Below are positions 23,700-35,070 of a stretch of DNA of 64,000 nt, in pieces (position 1 is the stretch's first letter; the number at the start of each line of letters is the position of its first letter). The position numbers and the translations under genes are program-made. The notes beneath the pieces were generated by a model, which ran no database searches, was not told the origin of the DNA, and was given only the letters and a program-made list of their open reading frames with translations. Location: NCBI RefSeq assembly GCF_027409185.1, contig NC_084470.1:37995001-38059000 (forward strand), read 5' to 3'. This stretch comes from Cynocephalus volans. Lineage: Eukaryota > Chordata > Mammalia > Dermoptera > Cynocephalidae.

Positions 23700-24085
23700 T
23701 TAGTCTGTTTCTGTTGCTTATAATTAAATACCTGAAACTAGTAATATATAAAGAAATAAAATGTATTTCTTACAATTTGGGAGGTTGGGTAGTCCATAAT
23801 CCAAGGAGTGCATCCCGTGAGGGCCTTCTCCTGTGTGGAATACTCCACAGCAAGGTAGAGAGCTAACCTCCTCAGTTGCTCTCCTTTTAAGGCCATCAGA
23901 ACCATGCCCATTACTCCATGAATAGATCAGTCCATTCACAAGGGCAGTCCTCACAATCTAATCCTCTCAAAGGCCCCACCTTTCAAATACCATAATGGAA
24001 TTTCTCACCCTCTTAACACTGTTACAGTGGAGCTCAAGTTTTCAACACATGAACTTTTAGGGGACTCATTTGACACACAGCACTA
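23700..24085 (-). repeat. MaLR (MST/MLT1-type) LTR relic
   Basis: Starts tattagtctgtttctgttgc, continues aaatacctgaaactagtaat and aaaggccccacctttcaaat, and ends aggggactcatttgacacac. This is the antisense order of a MaLR LTR. Confidence 0.7.
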
Positions 24086-24254
24086 TATAATGTGAGGTTT
24101 CTATTTCCGGGCCATATGCTGTGTGCTTTTGTATATCAGGTAGGCCACCAGTAGCCGTGCAGCTTGTGTGCTGGGGACAAATGAGGCTGATATCCAAATC
24201 AGTACTGGGCCAGAGGGCTTCTAACCTTAGAGAGGTGTCTGGGTTTGTATATTG

Positions 24255-24500
24255 GCATGAAAAGAGAATGAGGCAGCTATGGAGCAATGGTTAAGGGCAC
24301 AGACTCTGGAAACAGCTTCAATTAAATCATGCTACCTAGTAATAATGTGACCTAGGATAAGCTATTTGGGTTTGTTTGCCCATCTGTAAAATGGGGAAAT
24401 AGTACTGCTTATCTCATGGGTTGATACAAGAAGTAATACCTTAAAGTGCTTAGCATCAGACCTGGCATATAGAAGGTGGTCAGTAAAACATTAGCTACTA
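24255..24500 (+). repeat. MIR SINE relic
   Basis: agcaatggttaagggcacag then tgtttgcccatctgtaaaat and gcatcagacctggcatatag. A nearly complete MIR. Confidence 0.8.
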
Positions 24501-25559
24501 TTATATGTCAGGGATGAGGAGTGTTAACCCTTAACCCTTCTCTTTGGGTTCTAACCAATAAGACCCTAGAGTCAGACTTTTGCACTGCACAAGTTGCCAC
24601 ACCCTCCCTCTACAGGGCTTCCTGGTACCTTCCTCCATGTCCACACTGGAGTCCTGTGCATAAGAAGAGGGCAGGCTCCTGGCTCATTGTCTTTTTGGAG
24701 ATTCAGAGAACACCAGAGCAAGGACACATGAGTAACAGTTCTACCCCTGGTTAGTGTGGTCCAGAGGATTTGAGGCCCTTGCTCATCACACCTGCCGGTC
24801 AAATAGGACAGTCTGCCCCATGGGCAGTGTCCTTGCTCCAAGCCCCCAGTAAAGGCTTACCCTGACAACGGGAAAGATTTGATAGAATTTCTTGTTTTAG
24901 GAGCCCTAGTGGGAATATGGGCGGGGTGGAGTGGGCTTTACTACAAGGTGTTCTCTCATGAGGTGGGGGCTTGGATCTTCCTCAGAGGGCCACTCCTCTC
25001 TGCATATGGCCTTGCAACAGGAAGAATGCAGACCTTTCTGATCACATCTGTCTGGCCCTAAGTTGACACTAAGGTGGACATTCATGGGGGCTTACACCCA
25101 GTGAAATAGCACCAGCATCTGGAAGAAACTCCCAGCTCCCTCATCCTACTGGGTTTTTCACTTCTCTCCATGTGGGATTAACTTCTGTCTGTGCTTCAAG
25201 CAGCTCTGAGGCTTTCCCAGAGAGAAAAGTCAAGTATGGAAACCTGGTCAGCAGAGACCCTTTACGTTGTTGGTGCAGAAATGTGGTTCTGGGTGGGTAA
25301 GTGCTCTGGAATGCATGAAGCCCCTTAGCAACAGTTAGCATCAGTAGGACAGTGGGAACATGATACAGGGTTGGCTATATACAGAAGCAAGGCATTTTTG
25401 AGTTTATTGTGCTCTGAGTGGGGCCTACAGGTACAGTGCAGTAAGCAGGAATCTCCTTGGTTGCAGACACCCCAGAGTGGCCAGCAGGGTTATGTATCAA
25501 AGGCACATGGGGTGGGATTGGGAGATTGTGGCAGAGTAACCCAGGCTTCTTGCCTATAG

Positions 25560-26075
25560 AAATCTTGCCTATACTTCAGGGCTTAGTTGGAATGCTGCCT
25601 CTTCTCTGTGGATCTGCCCTTGATTTCCTCCCGGCTATGTCTGAGCTTTCCTTCTTCTGAACTCCGTAGCACCCCACTGGTTCCACTCCCGTGCTTTTTG
25701 TTATAGCTGTGTAAATGTGGCATCATGGAAGAGAGAGCCTAACGTGGTTTGAATCAGATGCACTTACATGTTAACTATGTGACACTAGGCACATTACTTC
25801 ACTTTTCTGAGCCTTAAATTCCTCATCTGTAAAATGAGAATAAAATCCACTTTACTGAGTCGTTTGAAAGACTGAATATAGTGTATATACAACACTTGAT
25901 ATACACTAGGCATTGAAGAAATGGTAGATATTGTCTGTTTAATTTTGATAGTCTGTATGCTCTGTAAAAAAAAAAGTAATAGAATCATATTCATCTTTTT
26001 ATCCCCAGCACCTGTCACAGTGTCTGGGACATAAGTAGGTAATGAGTAAATGTTTATTTGAATCAAATGGTGAAC
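25560..26075 (+). repeat. L2 relic split by a MIR
   Basis: An L2-like 3' region (25560-25700; cagggcttagttggaatgct) resumes at about 25905-26075 (tatccccagcacctgtcaca, tgtctgggacataagtaggt). Between them (about 25725-25900) lies a MIR core (ttctgagccttaaattcctc, tgtaaaatgagaataaaat). Confidence 0.55.
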
Positions 26076-26277
26076 TACTTTTAACATAAAGATGTTTCTC
26101 AGAATTTCTTGTGTCCTATTTATTATTCCTTAAATAACTTCAGTCCCAGTGTTTTGACTTCTGTAGTCTTTTAATGAAAAAGCTGGAGAAGACATTCAAC
26201 ATCTGAAAGGGGGCAGGGTGCCCATGTGATACAAGAGCTCCTTGGAAATCTTCACATTATTTCCTGCTTACACTTGA

Positions 26278-27605
<1,328 letters not shown>

Positions 27606-28564
27606 TAGTCATGAAGTGGACCCTTTCTCGGTTATGTTTTTTTTATGTTTGTTTTTACCCCATGTTTTAATTCAAGATGCATAACAGCTGCTTTTTTTTT
27701 TTTTTGAACTCACTTTTCATTGAAATCAAAAGGAATTAAATAGTACTACTCCTTTGAAAAAATAGGAAAGAAAATCTTAAATCTTACCCTACTCAATGAT
27801 CGTAATAGATGATTAAGAGCTTTAAAATTCAGATGACTGATTAGAAAAACATTGTTTTCGAGAACATGTACTATATGACAGGCTTTTTAATTTTCTAGTT
27901 TTATACATTTCATTCTAGCTTTCCACACATCTCTGGTTTATGTAAACTTAACTCATTTTTCCTGAACATCCAAACCTCAAGAAAAATGAATAATACTTAG
28001 GGTAATTGTTATTAAGTTTCTCTCTCAATCATTGTAGCCATTGCTCTCTTGTGTATAGGCAGATTTACATCTGCACCCTTCTCAGCAAAGGAATGCTTCC
28101 CTTCCTGAGAGGTATAAATATTCTTTGCCTGGTGGTTTTCAGTTTATGTGGCAACTCAAGCAATTACAGAAGTGCCTAGAGCCATATCACAGTTCAGTGT
28201 TAGAGTGGGGTTTTTCTATGTAGAGAGACAACTCAGCAGCTATCCCTGGTACCAAATGTGCTATTATTTGTTATTCTCCTTTCCTATTATCATACTCTGT
28301 CCCTGAAGACCTTGGTGAACCAAGGAACAAACTCTACATTTCAGAAATTGCTTAAAAGCATAGTGAACTTGTTTGACAAGGAGTCTCAGTTCTCGAGCCC
28401 CTTCTAAGAGGTTTTTTCAGAGAGACATTCTAAGTTCATCCCTAGCATGGGATTAAGAGTAGAAGCAAACAGCAGATACCAGTGCTTGAGCAATGTAATT
28501 ATGAATATGATATCTTTGATTTTTAAAAGGTGAGGCTGTTTAACTTAATACTGTCAATACTATA

Positions 28565-28768
28565 GGTAGCTAGACCAGTGATATCTAATAGAATGTACCA
28601 TGACTATGGAAATATCCTATAATCTGTACTGTCTAATACAGTAGCCACTAGCCACATGAGGTTCTCAGGCGCTTAAAATGTGGCTAATACAATTGAGGTA
28701 CTATTTTTTTAATTGTATTTAACTAGCCACATGTGGCTGGTGGCTACCGTATTGGACACTGCAGTGCT
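28565..28768. repeat. hAT-type MITE relic
   Basis: Begins ccagtgatatctaatagaat and ends gtattggacactgcagtgct. The inside carries paired words tagccactagccacatgagg and tagccacatgtggctggtgg around an AT-rich centre, typical of a hAT-Charlie-type MITE. Confidence 0.6.
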
Positions 28769-29045
28769 AGGTCAAGTTGTTGATCATCACTGCACATTTA
28801 TTACTCAAGTCACTTTCTCCAATTTTGGGTAACAGGTATTCTTTCAACTGTCTCATTTTCAAGATATACTCTTTCTGGTCTTTTATTAGGAACCTCTCTT
28901 TGTAAATTATGTTGTCTCCTGAAGCCAACTGAGGCATGGAACTATCAAATTTAAATATGTCACCACATCTTTGCTGCTTTTCCATAAAGTAAAAATGTTT
29001 TAATGTTGTAAAATTAGGATAGCCTCTGTGAGGCATTGTTTGCAC
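28767..29045 (-). pseudogene. Possible processed-pseudogene fragment, unidentified
   Basis: A minus-strand frame of 92 codons reads like real protein: FTTLKHFYFMEKQQRCGDIF, then FDSSMPQLASGDNIIYKERF, then IKDQKEYILKMRQLKEYLLP. The composition is coiled-coil-like and quite unlike neighbouring chance frames. It ends at a stop beside the hAT relic, lies inside a RARB intron and shows no splice signals. I do not recognise the parent gene. It could be a retrocopy fragment or chance. Confidence 0.35.
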
Positions 29046-29130
29046 AATTTTCTGCTATCAAGAGGAGCACTGGTATCAGTTGTTGCTTCCATAAAAGATG
29101 AAGTTCTATCACATAATAAAAAAGAGCCTC

Positions 29131-29251
29131 GGGGCCGAGCCCGTGGCGCACTTGGTAGAGTGCTGCGCTGGCAGCGCGGCGACGCTCCCGCCCGCGGGTT
29201 CGGATCCTATATAAGACTGACCAGTGCACTCACTGGCTGAGTGCCGGTCAC

Positions 29252-29272
<21 letters not shown>
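29131..29272 (+). mobile_element. tRNA-Ile-like SINE (colugo CYN-type), young
   Basis: A tRNA-like head with A box tggcgcacttgg and B box gggttcggatcc, a short second-unit remnant (gcactcactggctgagtgcc) and a long A tail. It is flanked by a 13-bp duplication (aaaaaagagcctc; left 29118-29130, right ending 29285). GC-rich and CpG-preserving, so recent. Confidence 0.85.
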
Positions 29273-29283
<11 letters not shown>

Positions 29284-29568
29284 TCTATTTAATATACTGT
29301 GCCCCAGAACTGGTTAAGAACCTGATCTGATTCTGACTTCACAGTACACTAACATGATTTTTGATGGATGCAATTCCCATTCTAAATACATTTATGTCTA
29401 TATTTATGAGAGCTACAGTAACAAGTGGACTCTTTTCAACAAAGATAAAAGTCATTTGATATCTACATTTTATAACTCATTCATAAGCAAGAGGAAGTCT
29501 GAGGAAACATCCTTGTTATAACAGAGGAAAGTTGGTCCCTGGTTATCCAACTTAATTCCTTACCTTAA

Positions 29569-29793
<225 letters not shown>

Positions 29794-29934
29794 GACATTT
29801 TCTAGCTACTTCAGACATTCCTCAGTACCTTCAGTTCCGGGATTTAAAATGCAAGAAAAAACATTTTTACTGCTGCTTAGTTTTTGGACTGAAAATACAT
29901 TAAAATTCAAGGAGGACCAAGACGTTTTCATATG

Positions 29935-29979
29935 TATCTATCTATCTATATATATATAGATATATATAGATATATATAC
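29935..29979 (+). repeat. ATCT/ATAG microsatellite
   Basis: tatctatctatctatatatatat then repeated agatatatat units, 140 nt after the RARB stop codon. Confidence 0.85.
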
Positions 29980-30297
29980 TCTTCACTGTGTAACTTACCT
30001 AGAAATACAAACTTTTCAAATTCTAAAAATCAGCCATTTCATGCAACCAGAAACTAGTTAAAAGCTTCTGTTTTCCTATTTGAACATTCAAGATTGCATG
30101 GCAAAGACCGAGTCAAAATGATTTACCCCAGTTAAGTTTCTGAAGACTTTGTACATACAGAAGTATGGCTCTGTTCTTTCTATACTGTATGTTTGGTGCT
30201 TTCCTTTTGTCTTGCATACTCAAAATAACCAAGACACCAAGGTTATGAAAGACTACTTTACATGTCCACCTAAGAAAGGTTCAAAAAAATAATTGCT

Positions 30298-30467
30298 GGG
30301 CCGGCCCCCGTGGCTCACTCAGGAGAGTGCGGCACTGGGAGCACCGAGGCCGTGGGTTCGGATCCTAAATAGGGATGGCTGGTGCGCTCACTGGCTGAGC
30401 GTGGTGCAGACCACACCGTGCCGAGGGTTGTGATCCCCTTACCAGTCAGAAAAAAAAAAAAAAAAAA
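30298..30467 (+). mobile_element. Dimeric tRNA-like SINE in the RARB 3'UTR
   Basis: First unit gggccggcccccgtggctca with B box gggttcggatcc, then a second tRNA-like unit (gcgctcactggctgagcgtg through gagggttgtgatcccc), then an A18 tail. The flanking word aattgct occurs on both sides as target-site duplication. Sense to RARB, so it is part of the mature mRNA. Confidence 0.85.
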
Positions 30468-31295
30468 ATTGCTTTCATGGAATAATCAAGACATCAATCT
30501 AATGAAACAGGACTATCATACAGTATGACAAGACTAAAGATATTCTAATTTAGTTAGTATGGAAGCTTGTCCTTGCTCTTTTTGATGCTCTCAAACTGCC
30601 TCTTTTATTTCATGTTGCCCAGTAAAAGTATACAAATTCACTACACTAGCAGAAGAGAATTCTGTATCAATGTAACTGCCAGTTCAGTTAATCAAAAGTC
30701 ATTATTTGTTCAATTGTTAATGTCACTTTAAATTAAAAGAAGTGGTTTATTACTTGTTTAATGACATAACTACACAGAAAAAAAAAAAAAATCAAAAAAG
30801 ATACTACATTTTTACAAAAATTATAGCCTCCAAGGCAGAAACACTTCTCAGTGTTAAGTTTTTGTTTACCTGTTCACAAGCCATTAGGGAAATTTCATGG
30901 GATAAGTAGCAGGCTGGTCTACCACCTGGACCATGTAACTAACTATAGTGTTCTTCCTGATTCATGCCTGATATTGGGATTATTTTCCAGCCTTCTTGAT
31001 GCCAAGGGGCTAACATCAACTCCCAAAGTCAAGGGCATAGAATCTGCCTCCTTTGACCTTGTTCAATCAATCACTATGAAGCAGAGTGAAAGCTGTGGTA
31101 GAGTGGTTAACAGATACAAGTGTCAGTTTCTTAGTTCTCATTTAAGCACTAGTGGAATTTTTTTTGTTTTTTTTTTTATATATTAGCAAGTCTGTGATGT
31201 ACTTTCACTGGCTCTGTTTGTACATTGAGATTGTTTAACAATGCTTTCTATGTTCATATACTGTTTACCTTTTTCCATGGAGTCTCCTGGCAAAG

Positions 31296-31301
31296 AATAA
31301 A
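31296..31301 (+). terminator. RARB: RARB poly(A) signal
   Basis: AATAAA in the context gcaaagaataaaatatattt. It is followed about 10 nt later by TTTATT, which on the other strand is also AATAAA. Confidence 0.75.
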
Positions 31302-31306
31302 ATATA

Positions 31307-31312
31307 TTTATT
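31307..31312 (-). terminator. TOP2B: Minus-strand AATAAA (possible distal TOP2B signal)
   Basis: tttatt on the + strand reads AATAAA on the minus strand and sits almost on top of the RARB signal, in the near-palindrome aataaaatatatttatttta. If used, the two mRNAs would overlap. Confidence 0.4.
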
Positions 31313-31361
31313 TTAAAGGTGTGTGGGAACTTTTACTCCATTTTCATCTTTAATAAAGAGA

Positions 31362-31697
31362 CAGAGAACATGGTTCCATTTTTAATGTTTAAATTTCATT
31401 TCAAAAAGCAGGTCTTTAGTCTGCAACCATGACAATTAATTAAAATCTGTGCTAATGCACGGCAGTCTATTACAATTCTACAAGCCAGTCAGACAGTACA
31501 TGACATTTCAATGAGTAAAAAAGAGCATAAAACTGTATGTGTAAGAACAAAATGTTAAAAGGCCTACCACAATAATAAAAAACCATCAATTACATCATCA
31601 CATTAAAATAAGCCAGATGTACAAAAGTCTGAGACAGAGAAGACAAAGAGACAACACAAGGTATTTGTTGAAAAATGTTTCTGTGCTCTTTGGGCAC
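31362..31697 (-). other. TOP2B: TOP2B 3'UTR
   Basis: Short AU-rich region from the stop codon at 31698-31700 towards the ATTAAA. No interspersed repeat. Confidence 0.65.
31381..31386 (-). terminator. TOP2B: Probable main TOP2B poly(A) signal
   Basis: tttaat, that is ATTAAA on the minus strand, about 310 nt after the TOP2B stop. Cleavage about 20 nt on would leave roughly 45 nt between the two gene ends. Confidence 0.5.
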
Positions 31698-31865
31698 TTA
31701 ATTAAACATTGCAAAATCAACATCTTCTTCTTCATCAGACTCTGCAAAATATTTTATTTCTTTCCTAGCCCGCCCGGTCCGTGGCAGAGAAGGTGGTTCA
31801 GAAGTGAAGTCTGAGGGGAAGATGTCCACATCTGAATCCTGATCAAAAGAAGTTTTCTTCGGTTT
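31698..31865 (-). CDS. TOP2B: TOP2B last coding exon: C-terminal tail
   Basis: 56 codons including stop TAA, phase 0. It encodes KPKKTSFDQDSDVDIFPSDF and ends in ESDEEEDVDFAMFN, the conserved end of topoisomerase II beta; the tail is acidic and follows basic nuclear-localisation patches. From memory other mammals have one more Asp in the EEEDDVDF run. Acceptor tgtctag (reverse strand). Confidence 0.96.
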   Translation of the reverse strand, partial: KPKKTSFDQDSDVDIFPSDFTSEPPSLPRTGRARKEIKYFAESDEEEDVDFAMFN

Positions 31866-33293
31866 CTAGACATTTTTTAAAAGAGAGGAAAAAAAAAAAA
31901 TAGATTTAAAAGCCCAAAGTTTAAAAAAAGGAAAAAAAAAAAACAACAAAAAAAACTAATGTTAAGAACTATTATTCCCTACACTCCACTTTCATTTACA
32001 AGGTATTATATATAATGGTACTTTTAAAATCAGAATTATAATGCTAACTTAAGTGTAAGACTAGTTACCTAATCATTTTTTGGAAGGAAAAATATTAGAT
32101 ACAATAATTTGCCACCTTGGGGGTCTTGTATTTACCAAGTTCTAGCCTCAAAAATGCAACATCTTTATTATTTCTGAAATTATATATTACCCAACAAGTA
32201 TGCACAATGCCGAGATTAGTAAAAGTTCAAGTTCTCCAATTTGTAAGTACATATCAAGCATTCATGGCAGGAAAACAAGACTCATGCACAGTGTATAGTG
32301 CATACTATATGTATTTATAAAAATGCAGAGAAGAGTTACCAGGGTAGACCAGAGGCATAGAAGATGACTAGATGGAAGAGGTCAGTTTGGAAAGCAGCAT
32401 AAAGTTGTAATAATCTATGTTTAGTATTTTTAAGTTTTAACAGGAAAAGAAAAAAGGGGGGGGGGGGGCAGCTGATGTCATTAATTTACCTAAAGAGAAG
32501 GAGTATATTTCTAGAGAAGGATCATACTAACTAGGAAAAATAGTTATAGTCAAATATTAAAACAAAAAAAAAATCTAGCCCTGGCCAAATTAATCCTAGT
32601 TTAAAAGAAACAGTCTTCAATATGAAAAATAACACAGTAGTTCCCCCTTATCTACAGTTTTGCTTTCTGTGGTTTTAGTTATCTATAGTCAACCATGGTC
32701 TGAAAATATTATAGTATTTTGAGAGTGAGAGTATGACCATATTCACCTAACTTTCATTATACTGAACTTATGCGTAACTTTCAGTATACTATTATAATTG
32801 TTCTACTTTATTAGTAGTTATTGTTAATCTCTTACTGTAACTAATTTATAAATTAAACTTTATCATAGGTGTGCACGTATAGGGAAAAACATAGTATCTA
32901 TATAGGGTTTGGTACTATCTGCAGTTTCAGGCATCCACTGGGGGTCTTGGACCATATCCTCCAAGGTTAAGGGGCAACTACTGTATTTTTGACTCAAGAC
33001 TATTTCTAATATCTTTAGACTATTTCTTTAGTCTAATATTCATAGCATATAACTACTACAGCTCAGTGAATCAAATGAAAGACTATGTAGGTTAATTCTT
33101 AGTACACTGTTATCCAAGAAATAGTCCTAATTATATAAATTTATACTTGGATAATTCTTTGACCATATATAAGCCCCCTATTGATAACAGATGCTAGGTT
33201 TAAAGCTATTACAAGACACTGTAGTAATAAGCAAAGTAAGTAAGTTATAGATCACCTTCAAAAACCATGCACTAAAAAGATACTCCTGATTAC
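31866..33293 (-). other. TOP2B: TOP2B intron with a Tigger MITE
   Basis: GT-AG. AT-rich with A-runs (31890-31960), a G13-like run at about 32456-32468 and a Tigger-type MITE (32635-32983). Otherwise nothing seen. Confidence 0.85.
32635..32983. repeat. Tigger/pogo-type DNA transposon, internally deleted
   Basis: Terminal inverted repeats: cagtagttcccccttatc at the left, and ggttaaggggcaactactg at the right, which reverses to cagtagttgccccttaacc. No transposase frame remains. Confidence 0.75.
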
Positions 33294-33388
33294 CTTGCTT
33301 GCTGTTTTGGATGTTTTCCTGCCAGGGTTATAATCACCTTCATTTTCAGAGCCAGATGCTTTCCTTTTCTTTGCCCCTCGGCCTTTAC
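33294..33388 (-). CDS. TOP2B: TOP2B coding exon: C-terminal domain
   Basis: 95 nt (2 bases plus 31 codons). KGRGAKKRKASGSENEGDYN then PGRKTSKTASK: a basic KKRK cluster fitting a nuclear localisation signal of the C-terminal domain. Donor gtaatc, acceptor attttaag. Confidence 0.95.
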
Positions 33389-34944
33389 CTTAAAATGATA
33401 CAAAAGATTTTTTTCTCCCAAGGGTAAGTACAATATAAAAAGATAAGTGCCAAAACATTATAGTTTACATCTTTGGCATGCCCAATCAACGGGGTACTAC
33501 AATCTTTGGCAGCATGATTTCAATTCTGGAGTTGACATGACTAAAGAGGATTTCACAAATACATTTAAACTAGTGGGAAAGTTCCAGAGACAAATAAATT
33601 TTAATGACCAAGACCCTGATACAGAAAACATTTGCATTTTGTATACATGGTCCTTGGGCCTGAAATTATATGTGATGAAAAAAAATTTTTTTTTAATTTC
33701 CAATTTGTCATGGGCCAGTACTTTTAAAAGTACAATAAAACACAAATTACTAAAAAAGTAATTACATGCTGTTTTATTAACACCAAATTATTACAATGTT
33801 AAGTTTAAAATGCTTATTCTCAATTTTACTTATCACAGACTAGTAACAACCATCTTCAGATCCCACTTTGAATATTACACTCTTAGAATAAAACACCCAG
33901 GATTAATCATGAAGTAATTTTTCAAATCCATATTCCTTCTCAGACCTAGACTCACCACATGCAGCATTTTTTCACCTACCAAACCTCTTATTCTCATCAT
34001 TGGAAGAGAAAGAGAAAAAGGTAAGATTTAACTGGTAGCCAAATGTTCTCCATCCCACAATGATGCCAATGAAAGAGAAAATAGAAATTGCAATTCTAAC
34101 TCTTAAAAATTCCTTGAGAGCTATGATCTACTAGATTGTACTAGTGAGAAAAGAAATCCTAAATGATCTCGGGATCTGTCACATTTGATCAAATGACTCC
34201 ATGGAATAGCACTTTTGAATTTATAAAGGTTTCAAACCATGCATACCTTAAGTACTGATCTCCCCAGTCACTATGATTCTTTCCCACCCTCCTATTCTCC
34301 CTTTTTTCCTGTAGGTCTGTAGATCCTTATCCCAACCACCCCTTTTAAGAAGTAAAATAAACACACTTATCACAGTATTCTTCAGCTGAATAAAAAGCTG
34401 AGCAGTTATACTCAGAGCATATCATGTCTTACATGTATATTTTTCAAAGTATTTTTAAGGGCCTTCCAAATTCTGGAACCAAAGAGGAGGTGCCAGGGAG
34501 ACCAACTGATACTGGTTTCTTTGCATGGTCCTGTGTACAGCTATTTCATTTCTCAGATGATCAAAAAGTTCTCATCTAAAAGTCCTAGATCTAGCCCACT
34601 CCACTGAATATCATGCTTTAGTTAGTGTGGAGTCCTAATCTGCACTTTTAACAACAACTTCCAGTAAGTGGGCTACCAGGAGTCCTTGAACCATTCTTAG
34701 GTATTCTTACTTAACTCTGTTGAGTCTCAATTTTTTGATTTGTGAAACAAAGTGACTGGACTAAATTGCTATACTTCCTTTGGACTCTAACTCTGCACTG
34801 ATTCTTAGACATACTGCTTTTATTGAGGACTAAAGCAATTTAAAACAAAATAGGCACCGAGCCTTTCTAAATTCAATAAAGTAGAAGAAACAAAATCTTT
34901 TCCACATGGCATATGTTAAAGAGTTATACAAAGATAATCCTCAC
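33389..34944 (-). other. TOP2B: TOP2B intron (1.6 kb)
   Basis: GT-AG. No interspersed repeat recognised with confidence; unstructured, moderately AT-rich. Confidence 0.75.
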
Positions 34945-35070
34945 CTTTTGGTGTTGTAGTCTTCTTTGGAATGCCAAATTCTGAATCTGAGTCAGAGTTT
35001 ACAGTCTCTACTACTTTTTTCTGTTTGGGGGTTCTCTTGGGCTTAGGAGCTGTATCCAAAGATGGTTTTC
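34945..35070 (-). CDS. TOP2B: TOP2B coding exon: C-terminal domain
   Basis: 126 nt. KPSLDTAPKPKRTPKQKKVV followed by SDSDSEFGIPKKTTTPK: basic PKPKR/KQKK patches alternating with an SDSDSE acidic, CK2-like stretch. Disordered regulatory tail. Borders gtgagg and cttaatag. Confidence 0.95.

Larger units (their letters stand above)
29794..31318 (+). other. RARB: RARB 3'UTR
   Basis: AU-rich, about 1.5 kb, from the stop to the AATAAA at 31296-31301 and a cleavage site inferred about 17 nt later. It contains a TATC/ATAG-type tract (29935-29979) and a dimeric SINE (30298-30467). A second AATAAA at 31352-31357 could give a slightly longer end running into TOP2B. Confidence 0.8.

Noticed and set aside
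29014..29229. 71-codon minus-strand frame continuing the pseudogene candidate
   Set aside because: In a different frame and running into the young SINE at 29131; the protein is not convincing.
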